Assembly (NCBI GenBank): GCA_018658955.1
Contig: JABIPM010000021.1
Coordinates: 1 to 12,495, forward strand
DNA from: Candidatus Woesearchaeota archaeon
GTDB lineage: Archaea > Nanobdellota > Nanobdellia > SCGC-AAA011-G17 > UBA489
DNA: 12,495 nucleotides
Direction: 5' to 3'
Of the stretch, positions 1-5,994 are shown one piece after another; within the stretch, counting starts at the first letter, position 1, and each line of letters begins with the position of its first letter. The notes under the pieces were generated by a model. It worked only from the letters and a program-made list of their open reading frames with translations, was not told the origin of the DNA and made no database searches. The position numbers and the translations under genes were made by a program.

Positions 1-243
1 TAGATCCTTACATAGAGCATCACACGTACTATCTAGGTTTGATTTTAAATAATCCTGACAACATTTAACATCCCCTTTCTCACAAATTGGATTTCCCTCA
101 CCATCATTCCCTATATCTTTCATTTTCTGAGTGTATTTTTGATTTTTAATGGCATTTCCAGTGATTGAAGGATTTTGAAAAATAATCAAAGATCCAACTA
201 AGATTACGATGACCCATATTGTTTTTGAGTTTATATTTTTCAT
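1..243 (-). CDS. Small secreted cysteine-rich protein, C-terminus cut by window edge
   Basis: Reading the minus strand from an ATG at 243 gives 81 codons with no stop, open at the window edge, so the C-terminus is missing. Residues 4-22 include a hydrophobic membrane or signal segment (WVIVILVGSLIIF), followed by SITGNAI and then a polar, probably exported part. Cysteines fall at about residues 54, 61, 62, 74 and 78. The pattern CC-x11-C-x3-CKD matches the neighbouring upstream gene exactly in spacing, so I infer the two are paralogues from tandem duplication. The start lies 3 bases after the stop of that gene, with no TATA box between them, so it is probably co-transcribed. I recognise no family and propose no function beyond a disulfide-stabilised secreted or membrane-anchored protein. 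Confidence 0.75.
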   Translation of the reverse strand, partial: MKNINSKTIWVIVILVGSLIIFQNPSITGNAIKNQKYTQKMKDIGNDGEGNPICEKGDVKCCQDYLKSNLDSTCDALCKDL

Positions 244-246
244 TTT

Positions 247-738
247 TTAATTATTTTCCTTGTTCTGGGTTCCTTGTTCTGGGTTCCTTGTTCTGGGTTC
301 CTTGTTCTGGGTTCCTTGTTCTGGGAGGGACACAGGTATTTCCTTATAACAAAGACATCCCCCCTTTTCGGCAGTAGGACATATATATGTATAAGGGCAG
401 ACGGCCTTACTACCGCCGGTGTGAACAGAACATTTATCAGTATTTATAGTTCCTCTATCATGCCCTTTATCCTTACAATAGCTTTTACAATAGTTATGCA
501 TACTCATTGCTGCATTATTTAAACAACATTGATCTACCTTATTTTCTGTCCCAGTACATCCGTTTTTTGATCCTCCACAAGTAATAGTATCGCCTGCAGA
601 ATCTTCTTCGCAATCATTTGGCAAAGCTGTTTTTATTGTTGGCATACCTGTGAATTTATCTTCGGAATTTAAATTGCCTGCGAACATTGCCGCAGCAAGA
701 ATTAATACAACCGTTAATGTGAAACCTCTTCTTTTCAT
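247..738 (-). CDS. Small secreted cysteine-rich protein with repeat-encoded tail
   Basis: This 163-residue protein is not one I recognise. Residues 1-21 look like a Sec signal peptide: a KRR basic start, then a hydrophobic core ending in AAAMFAG. The mature part has 12 cysteines (43, 54, 61, 71, 72, 84, 88, 103, 114, 120, 128, 130), enough for six disulfides, as expected of an exported compact protein. Residues 71-90 carry CC-x11-C-x3-CKD, shared with the next gene downstream. Residues 139 to the end (PEQGTQNKEPRTRNP and a partial repeat) come from a 14-bp DNA repeat and are hydrophilic and probably disordered. A good TATA box at 760-767 puts transcription start at or next to the ATG, so the mRNA is probably leaderless. 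Possible roles such as surface attachment or a toxin-like or structural protein cannot be separated from sequence. Confidence 0.8.
   Translation of the reverse strand: MKRRGFTLTVVLILAAAMFAGNLNSEDKFTGMPTIKTALPNDCEEDSAGDTITCGGSKNGCTGTENKVDQCCLNNAAMSMHNYCKSYCKDKGHDRGTINTDKCSVHTGGSKAVCPYTYICPTAEKGGCLCYKEIPVSLPEQGTQNKEPRTRNPEQGTQNKENN
256..325 (-). repeat. 14-bp tandem repeat, five perfect copies, inside a gene
   Basis: The plus-strand unit TTCCTTGTTCTGGG occurs five times head to tail without a mismatch (256-269, 270-283, 284-297, 298-311, 312-325). Fourteen is not a multiple of three, so successive copies are read in successive frames and the protein repeat is 14 residues per three DNA copies. 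All three frames through the unit are open. The perfect identity suggests recent expansion or active slippage. Confidence 0.97.
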
Positions 739-759
739 GAATTTGGTTTTATTTACTAA

Positions 760-767
760 TATATAAA
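760..767 (-). promoter_or_regulatory. TATA box for the cysteine-rich gene pair
   Basis: The minus strand reads TTTATATA, a close match to the archaeal TATA consensus. Its centre is about 25 bases before the ATG at 738, so transcription should start at or within a base or two of the start codon, giving a leaderless mRNA. The box lies in the 36-base gap after the primase stop codon. Confidence 0.7.
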
Positions 768-774
768 TGTTAAT

Positions 775-2202
775 TTAATTTTGTTTTGGAGAAGTTTGTT
801 TAGGTTTTTTGGCTGTTTTCTTTTTAGTTGCTCTCTTTCTTGTTGTTTTTTTCTTAACAACTTTCTTTTTAGTATTCTTTTGAGCATCAAATCTCATTTT
901 AATTAGAGTATAATTTAGAGGGTTCTTTATTTTGGCACATAGTCCGTCAGGAGAACATATACCCAATGCTTTGTAATATCCTTCATTTGCACAGTTAGGA
1001 GGAAGTAGCGAAGCTGAACGATTAACTGCATTTAATTGTGCAATGAGGTATCCCTCTCTTACAGGGTCTCCGTTCTTTTTATTCCATTCGTCCATCTTAT
1101 GTTTAATTTCTTCAGGAGAATAGTTTAAACTTTTTAAAAAATTAAGCAGTATGAATAAAGCTCTTTTCTTTCCATCTTCTTTTATTCCGTCTAATGCTTT
1201 TTTTACACAAGGAGGATAATATTCTTCTTTTACTAATTTATTATCTACTACTACTGCTTCAAAGTTTTTCTTTTCAGGTTGAGCAAAATAATCTTTTCCT
1301 TGAACAACGATTGTAGATTTTCTTGTTAATTTAGAATCTTTATTGGGTGCATCAAATGCTTGAATCAATAATGATCTTGCTTCTGGTTCTATTGGTTTTT
1401 TTAAGAATTCGATATCTGTGTTTACATTTTCTATTTTTGCTTGTCCTAATTTGAATTTGTTTATTTTATCTGGATCAACAGGCACACTAATTAATCCTGA
1501 TTTTTCATTAACGGAATAAACTGAACGAAATAGGTGTCTTGAAGAAATTAAAATTGTGTCTATATCTACTATTGCAAATGGATTGAACTTTCCATCAAGA
1601 GTTATTTCTTCGAGAGGTTTGCCTGTGAATTTCGAGATTTCTTCTATTGTTGCTTCTGAAAGAATCTTTTCTGAAAGTTTATCAAAAATCATATTTCCTA
1701 AAAAATCTGCAACTTTTCTTGGACCTTCAGGAAATAATTGACTTGTTGGCTTCCCATCTACTTCTTTTGGGAATGCTTCAAAGGGAATAAGTATGTGAAA
1801 TCCTTTTCTCCCACTAAATTTAACTCCAAAGGATTTGATGTTGTAAAACTTTAAGGCTTCAATTAATAGGAATGTGGTAATTTGAGAGTATTCTACGTAG
1901 GCGGAATCGATGTCTAATACGCAATCCCATCCGCTTCTCAATGCATTTAATTCTTTTCTGGGCATTCCTGTGACTATCTGTAAAGGATTGCTCCAACGCT
2001 CTTCAGATACGTGGAATGAAGAAGCTCCACTTCTAGCGAATTCAAATACATCTGAGCCATATTGTAAGATATCTGGACGTTTACCAAATCCTCCATCACT
2101 ATATCTTACTGCTACCTCCCTATCTTTTGCTAAATCTAAAATAGCTTTTTGAATAGGTTTACGTGCATAAAATTTTAGAAGATTCTCAAAGTCCATGGCC
2201 AT
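775..2202 (-). CDS. priS: Single-chain DNA primase: PriS catalytic domain fused to PriL Fe-S domain
   Basis: This enzyme makes the primers that start DNA replication. The 475-residue chain begins with an archaeo-eukaryotic primase domain (about 1-260). DID at 97-99 supplies catalytic aspartates. SGRKGFH at 130-136 is the nucleotide-binding motif. VDID near 212-215 and RHLFRSVYS through SGLISVPV (222-242) match the conserved block with the third acidic residue and phosphate-binding arginines. The zinc knuckle that usually follows the DxD motif is missing. Residues about 325-437 resemble the C-terminal domain of the large subunit PriL: YYPPC (C332), PPNC (C404), C416 and C422 can hold a 4Fe-4S cluster, and NPLNY follows. 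The middle of PriL is absent. Residues 443-468 form a Lys/Thr/Ala tail like histone H1. One-chain primases of this type are known from Nanoarchaeum and other DPANN. ATGs lie at 2202 and 2196; 2202 fits the TATA spacing better. Confidence 0.93.
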   Translation of the reverse strand: MAMDFENLLKFYARKPIQKAILDLAKDREVAVRYSDGGFGKRPDILQYGSDVFEFARSGASSFHVSEERWSNPLQIVTGMPRKELNALRSGWDCVLDIDSAYVEYSQITTFLLIEALKFYNIKSFGVKFSGRKGFHILIPFEAFPKEVDGKPTSQLFPEGPRKVADFLGNMIFDKLSEKILSEATIEEISKFTGKPLEEITLDGKFNPFAIVDIDTILISSRHLFRSVYSVNEKSGLISVPVDPDKINKFKLGQAKIENVNTDIEFLKKPIEPEARSLLIQAFDAPNKDSKLTRKSTIVVQGKDYFAQPEKKNFEAVVVDNKLVKEEYYPPCVKKALDGIKEDGKKRALFILLNFLKSLNYSPEEIKHKMDEWNKKNGDPVREGYLIAQLNAVNRSASLLPPNCANEGYYKALGICSPDGLCAKIKNPLNYTLIKMRFDAQKNTKKKVVKKKTTRKRATKKKTAKKPKQTSPKQN

Positions 2203-2224
2203 GGATAAAGGATACTATGGGCTG

Positions 2225-2232
2225 TTTAAATA
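2225..2232 (-). promoter_or_regulatory. TATA box for the primase gene
   Basis: The minus strand reads TATTTAAA, preceded by an A-rich stretch that could serve as the TFB recognition element. The box is centred about 25 bases before the ATG at 2202, so a leaderless transcript is predicted. It lies in the 54-base gap between prefoldin and primase. Confidence 0.6.
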
Positions 2233-2256
2233 GATTTTGAGCTTAGAACGAGAGTA

Positions 2257-2703
2257 TTAATGATTACAATTAGGGCCATGAACATGGGGTTCTTGTTTTG
2301 GAGAAAGTTCTGCTAATTCATTATTTAAAGTGTTTAACTTTTGATAACTTTCTTCAATTTCACCGTCTAATTGTGTAAGAATTTTATTTAGTTCTACTAA
2401 TTGTTTGTCAACTAGTTCGCTTGATTCTTTTATGGGTTTTTCGATTACTACGTTTGATCCAATGTTAACTAGAACACTAGTATTATCTTTTAATTCTGAT
2501 TTTAAGAAAATTCCTGAACCTATTGGAGTATTCATTGAGGATCCAACTTTAGTTTTTAGAATGCTTTCTAAGTTTTCTTTTAGAGATGTAAATTCGACCA
2601 TTTGTTTTTCAACAGTTACTTTCTTTTGTTGTAAGTGATTGATAGCTTGCTCTAACATCTGGAATTCCATGTACTTATTTCTTAGAATTGTTTCGTCTGT
2701 CAT
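2257..2703 (-). CDS. pfdA: Prefoldin alpha subunit with His/Cys-rich C-terminal tail
   Basis: Prefoldin is a cytoplasmic hexamer of two alpha and four beta subunits that captures unfolded proteins and passes them to the chaperonin. The 148 residues show the alpha layout: an N-terminal helix for coiled coil (about 5-52), a beta-hairpin region (58-90, with PIGSGIFLKSELKD and SVLVNIGSNVVIEKP), then a second coiled-coil helix (92-133). The double hairpin marks it as alpha rather than beta. The unusual part is the end: HVHGPNCNH at 140-148, with three histidines and one cysteine, a likely metal-binding site that would sit at the tentacle tip where clients bind. The gene has its own TATA box and stands apart from the ribosomal genes that often flank pfdA. 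The beta subunit is not in the window. Confidence 0.9.
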   Translation of the reverse strand: MTDETILRNKYMEFQMLEQAINHLQQKKVTVEKQMVEFTSLKENLESILKTKVGSSMNTPIGSGIFLKSELKDNTSVLVNIGSNVVIEKPIKESSELVDKQLVELNKILTQLDGEIEESYQKLNTLNNELAELSPKQEPHVHGPNCNH

Positions 2704-2725
2704 TTTTGATTTTTTTATTTTTTAG

Positions 2726-2733
2726 TATTTAAG
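2726..2733 (-). promoter_or_regulatory. TATA box for prefoldin alpha
   Basis: The minus strand reads CTTAAATA, one or two bases from the archaeal consensus. It is centred about 26 bases before the ATG at 2703, the same spacing as at the primase and cysteine-rich genes. A leaderless mRNA is predicted. Confidence 0.55.
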
Positions 2734-2740
2734 TTTTGTG

Positions 2741-4768
2741 TTATGGCAATAGCATTACAGGCACTGATGGTGCAATGGAGTATATCTCCGAGTTTATTTC
2801 TAAATCTTCTTCTAGAGAAGTTACAAATGAGAAATAAACTGTTTTTCCTATGTAATTCTGATTGTTCGGAATTGTCCATGTTACCGTACTTGTCCCATTA
2901 TGATTTAATTGAGATTGTGCATTTGAAAAACCATAATTCGTTGAATTTGACAACATATTCTTGAATATTTGATTATACTCTAAGGGTATTTCTCTCCTAT
3001 CTGGCAAAGTTAATGGAGGAACCATACTATCAGACATAAGTAAAGTATAATTTCTATATGGGTTTAACCCATCTGTTAAAAAAATATTTATTGTTGTTCC
3101 AATTTGTGCTAAATGATTTACAGTTATATTTGCTTGTGAGTTGTCTTCAATGTTCAAGAGAGTTTCTACTTGGTTGTTTGATTCATTTGATTCGTAAATT
3201 GAATTATTAGGATCTAGATTTACTTTTACCAAATAATCTTTAAATTTAGGAAATATGTGATTTATTACTGTAGTGTAATTTTCTCCAGGAGGAATATTTG
3301 CAATGTTTATTCCTGCACCAGTTCCATCTCCGAAATCAATACTCCCTTCAATGTTTTCTGCAAAAATTGTTCCTTTGTTTTCAATATTATAAACAAAAGA
3401 AAACTTTCTAGGATTTATTGGGTCTTGTTTCTTAAAAATTAAAACCGGAGACATATCAGGGGTGCCATTTACAAAAATAGTCATTGTTCCTTGGTTGTTT
3501 GATTCATTTGATTCTTGAATAATGTCTTGTGGATCCAATTCAAAATAAAAGGTGTAATATCCCCCTAAATCATAAGTGTGATTAATTAAAATGTTTAAAC
3601 TTTCTCCTGCATTGATATTTCTTGAATTACTCCCATTAGGATAATCAAAGTTATATTTCCATTCAAAAGTTCCAACTTGTTCGCTTCCCAAATTTATAAC
3701 AGTAATATTCGCAGTAACAGTTTCTCCAATTTCTATAAAACTAGGCAAATAAACCATATCTAAAATTGTTAAATCGGGTAAACTTTGATTTGAATAAGTT
3801 TCTAAGTTGTTGAAATTGTAATTAGGTGACGGTTCTGCAAATTTATTTAATCTTACTTCATAAACATAAATATCCGTACTGTGATTAGGCCCTAAACCGA
3901 AGAAAACACTTTCAGTACCTTGTGAATTTGAAGTTCCTTGCCAATTAAATTTATCATCCCCATTTTGAATTGTTAAGTTATTTCTTGTTGAATTCCAAAG
4001 GAATGTAGAATCTACTATTGCCCCATTAATATTTACACCCATGTTCTGGCTAGCAATTCCACCCTTATCTGAGGTAATCCAGAGTGCATCTGATCCTGCA
4101 TTTGCATGATTCATCCAATGAAAGTATCCGCCTGTATTGTCTGATTGGAAATCTGCAAATCCGAAAGAATGATAGTCCCCATCATTATTCCTCACCTTCT
4201 TTGTTTTCATCCATAATTCTAAATTATCTGCTTGATCAAACTTTTCTATTGACTTTAGATATGAGGTTCCATGAAGTGCGTAGGCATAGCCATTTGTTTC
4301 TATCCAATCAGAAGTATTTATCCACATAGACGAATCAATTATTCCGTCTTCAAAATCATCTGCTAAAATAAATGAAGATTTTAAATCGCTAGTTGATTGG
4401 ACTGTTTCATTTCCAAAATACAAATAAAATTTAAACTTGCCCTTTGGATCTAATCTTGGAAGTTTTACCCAAACATCTGCAGAAATATTATTACTAGTTT
4501 CTATCCAATGAGGGATTGTTTGATTTCCACTAATGGTTGTAAACCTTAAATCTTCAAAATTCTCTTGCATTGTTAATTCATGAGGAATTATTAAATGAAT
4601 GGAATATTCTGAAAGATCATTTCCAGAAATTTCTTGGACTTCTATTAATCTTCTATGTTGCCAATTTGGATCCCACCAATTTGATGCTGAAACAATACTA
4701 GAAGTTAGTATAATGATAAAGAAAGAAAGAATTAAAAATTTTGAAAGTTTTTTTGTTGTGTTTTGCAT
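2741..4768 (-). CDS. Large secreted surface protein with DUF2341, lectin-like and CARDB domains
   Basis: This 675-residue protein starts with a signal peptide (about 1-28, ending SIVSAS). Residues 31-122 match DUF2341: WWDPNWQHRR, DLRF, VWVKLP and YLYFGN. A jelly-roll, concanavalin-like region follows (about 133-322, opening with FILADDFEDG). Two CARDB adhesion modules come next (about 331-433 and 437-541), each ending in a D...I.ESNESNNQ signature, then a beta-rich C-terminal domain (546-663). I count 21 N-x-S/T sequons, 20 of them after the signal peptide, and no cysteine. This suggests a heavily N-glycosylated extracellular protein used in adhesion or cell contact. No C-terminal membrane anchor or sorting motif is visible, so it is released or held by other proteins. 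It starts 4 bases after the eL14 stop and I see no TATA box for it, so it may be transcribed with eL34 and eL14. Binding target and enzymatic activity are unknown. Confidence 0.88.
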   Translation of the reverse strand: MQNTTKKLSKFLILSFFIIILTSSIVSASNWWDPNWQHRRLIEVQEISGNDLSEYSIHLIIPHELTMQENFEDLRFTTISGNQTIPHWIETSNNISADVWVKLPRLDPKGKFKFYLYFGNETVQSTSDLKSSFILADDFEDGIIDSSMWINTSDWIETNGYAYALHGTSYLKSIEKFDQADNLELWMKTKKVRNNDGDYHSFGFADFQSDNTGGYFHWMNHANAGSDALWITSDKGGIASQNMGVNINGAIVDSTFLWNSTRNNLTIQNGDDKFNWQGTSNSQGTESVFFGLGPNHSTDIYVYEVRLNKFAEPSPNYNFNNLETYSNQSLPDLTILDMVYLPSFIEIGETVTANITVINLGSEQVGTFEWKYNFDYPNGSNSRNINAGESLNILINHTYDLGGYYTFYFELDPQDIIQESNESNNQGTMTIFVNGTPDMSPVLIFKKQDPINPRKFSFVYNIENKGTIFAENIEGSIDFGDGTGAGINIANIPPGENYTTVINHIFPKFKDYLVKVNLDPNNSIYESNESNNQVETLLNIEDNSQANITVNHLAQIGTTINIFLTDGLNPYRNYTLLMSDSMVPPLTLPDRREIPLEYNQIFKNMLSNSTNYGFSNAQSQLNHNGTSTVTWTIPNNQNYIGKTVYFSFVTSLEEDLEINSEIYSIAPSVPVMLLP

Positions 4769-4772
4769 TTTT

Positions 4773-5192
4773 TTATTTTTTAGTAGCTACTTTCTTGACG
4801 GTTTTTTTCACAACTTTTTTTACTTCTTCTTTTACTTCTTCTTTTACTTCTTCTTTTACTTCTTTTTTTTCAACCTTTGGTTTTGTAACCTTCTTAGGTT
4901 TTGAATGTAATTTTCTAACTTTTCTAGGACGTTCAGTCTTCTTTGTTTTTGGTTTTGTAGTTTTAACATCAATGTTTAATGTTTTGAAGGCAGCCACAAT
5001 TTTATCATGGGAATCTCCTTTCTTAATATCTAATGTTTTGTTAAGAGGCTCTAAGTGACTTATGCTACATTTTCTTCTTCTTGTTTGCCCATCAATTAAT
5101 ACGAAATTAGAATCTATTTTTTCTACAACAACTGCTTTCTTTCCAGCATCTCTTCCTGCGATTTTAACACATACTCTTCCTACATCAATCAT
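4773..5192 (-). CDS. rpl14e: Ribosomal protein eL14 with long charged tail
   Basis: eL14 is a large-subunit ribosomal protein of archaea and eukaryotes. Residues 1-75 form the whole usual archaeal protein, a KOW-type beta barrel: MIDVGRVCVKIAGRDAGKKAVVVE, then FVLIDG and RRRKCSISHLEPL. Residues 76-139 are an added tail, first rich in Lys/Arg/Pro, then KEEV repeats, then KKVVKKTVKKVATKK. Archaeal eL14 is usually under 100 residues, so this form is clearly extended. The start overlaps the eL34 stop as ATGA, and GAGAGG at 5200-5205 lies 7 bases before the ATG, so translation is coupled. truB, often found after this gene, is not present. Confidence 0.92.
   Translation of the reverse strand: MIDVGRVCVKIAGRDAGKKAVVVEKIDSNFVLIDGQTRRRKCSISHLEPLNKTLDIKKGDSHDKIVAAFKTLNIDVKTTKPKTKKTERPRKVRKLHSKPKKVTKPKVEKKEVKEEVKEEVKEEVKKVVKKTVKKVATKK
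4821..4868 (-). repeat. 12-bp tandem repeat encoding KEEV units in eL14 tail
   Basis: The plus-strand unit TACTTCTTCTTT is perfect three times (4821-4856) and continues into a fourth, degenerate copy to 4868. Twelve bases keep frame, so each copy adds four residues of the V-K-E-E pattern to the eL14 tail. Copy number could vary between strains without disrupting the gene. Confidence 0.9.
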
Positions 5193-5464
5193 TGTTCTTC
5201 CTCTCTTGCTTTAGCGATTATTAATTTTCTTGCTGCCATTGAAGATAAAACTCCGCCATATGGCCTTTCAGGTCTTCTTTTTGACTTAGAAATTGTTTGC
5301 ATCTTTGCTGATCTTGCTTGAGGTACTGCCTGTAAGGGTTTACCTGTAACACCACATACTACTCTAGATGATCTTTTTTGCTTTACAGCTACTTTTGATC
5401 TTCCACCAGGTAGACGGATTCTCTGCTTTCCTTTAGTCTTAGAATTTATTGATTTTCCTGCCAT
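5189..5464 (-). CDS. rpl34e: Ribosomal protein eL34 lacking its zinc site
   Basis: eL34 is a small basic protein of the archaeal and eukaryotic large ribosomal subunit. It is recognised by RLPGGRSKVAVKQK near the start, GKPLQAVP at 41-48 and RPERPYGGVLSS at 64-75. The 91-residue length is normal. Family members usually carry a CxxC-GKPL pair and a second CxxC just after RPYGGVL. Here only C37 remains: the other three positions read Thr40, Ser and Ala (CGVTGKPL and GVLSSMA), so zinc binding must be lost. The last bases overlap eL14 in an ATGA junction, and a TATA-like box lies upstream, so the pair forms its own unit after DUF106. cmk, often found between these two genes, is missing. Confidence 0.92.
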   Translation of the reverse strand: MAGKSINSKTKGKQRIRLPGGRSKVAVKQKRSSRVVCGVTGKPLQAVPQARSAKMQTISKSKRRPERPYGGVLSSMAARKLIIAKAREEEQ

Positions 5465-5489
5465 TGTGTGATTTAGTTCTAAAATTTGC

Positions 5490-5497
5490 TTTAAAAA
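5490..5497 (-). promoter_or_regulatory. TATA box for the eL34-eL14 unit
   Basis: The minus strand reads TTTTTAAA, directly preceded by CCCAAAAC, which resembles a TFB recognition element. It is centred about 29 bases before the ATG at 5464, giving a leader of a few bases at most. It lies in the largest gap of the window (58 bases). Confidence 0.55.
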
Positions 5498-5522
5498 GTT
5501 TTGGGTAACTAGAAGCGCTGTA

Positions 5523-5990
5523 TTAGTGAATTTTAAGGATTTTACGGATAATTACGCTAAAGAACACTGCAGATAGAAAGTATGTCCCTAACCATCCTAA
5601 TCCTGTACCAAATAAAGGAACATTTGCGCTCCAAGTAATAATATCTCCCATTTCTGAAAAAGTTGATCTTAACCATCCAAATACGATAATTAGTGGTATG
5701 AATGTAATCATTGTTGGCTTCATACTTAATTTCATGTATTGTAAATTTTTACTCATTGCTTTCTTTTGAATTTTCATGAATTTTTCTGGATTATCTCTCA
5801 GAGTTTTCATTTCTTTTTGAAGTTCTTTTAGCTCTTTTTTTAATGCCTTCATTAAATTTTGATCTGTGAAAAATTTATAGAATAAATTAATCATAACTGT
5901 TAATAGAATTGAAACTAATATCACAGCCCATGCTGCACCTAACTTCATGAATGGTTGAAATAACCAATCGAAAAAACTTTCTAATACCAT
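5523..5990 (-). CDS. DUF106 membrane protein, Oxa1/EMC3-like insertase
   Basis: This 155-residue protein belongs to the archaeal DUF106 group, which is related to YidC/Oxa1 and to eukaryotic EMC3, Get1 and TMCO1. These proteins help insert membrane proteins. It has the family layout: a membrane segment (about 17-39), a charged helical hairpin facing the cytoplasm (42-75, KKELKELQKEMKTL), a Met-rich stretch (79-94), then two more membrane segments (92-108 and 129-150). The Met-rich hairpin is thought to guide hydrophobic clients. It starts 4 bases after the secY stop, so the pore and the probable insertase are co-transcribed. adk, which lies between them in many archaea, is absent here. Confidence 0.9.
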   Translation of the reverse strand: MVLESFFDWLFQPFMKLGAAWAVILVSILLTVMINLFYKFFTDQNLMKALKKELKELQKEMKTLRDNPEKFMKIQKKAMSKNLQYMKLSMKPTMITFIPLIIVFGWLRSTFSEMGDIITWSANVPLFGTGLGWLGTYFLSAVFFSVIIRKILKIH

Positions 5991-5994
5991 CTTT

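Noticed and set aside
256..325. CRISPR array
   Set aside because: The copies are directly joined with no spacers and the unit is only 14 bp.
274..522. Plus-strand open frame of 82 codons opposite the first cysteine-rich gene
   Set aside because: It begins inside the 14-bp repeat, has no promoter or known motif, and lies fully antisense to a gene with a clear signal peptide and TATA box.
676..738. Prepilin-like start RRGFTL in the first cysteine-rich protein
   Set aside because: It resembles a type IV pilin cleavage site, but the conserved Glu at +5 is Val, the hydrophobic part is short, its paralogue lacks it and no pilus genes are nearby. An ordinary signal peptide fits as well.
2203..2256. 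Transcription terminator after prefoldin
   Set aside because: The minus strand has no run of T and no clear hairpin here. The same holds for the other short gaps, so I call no terminators.
4599..5058. Overlapping plus-strand frames rich in Phe and Ser
   Set aside because: They are antisense readings of the Lys/Glu-rich eL14 tail and of the adhesin signal peptide; their composition is a by-product of poly-T DNA.
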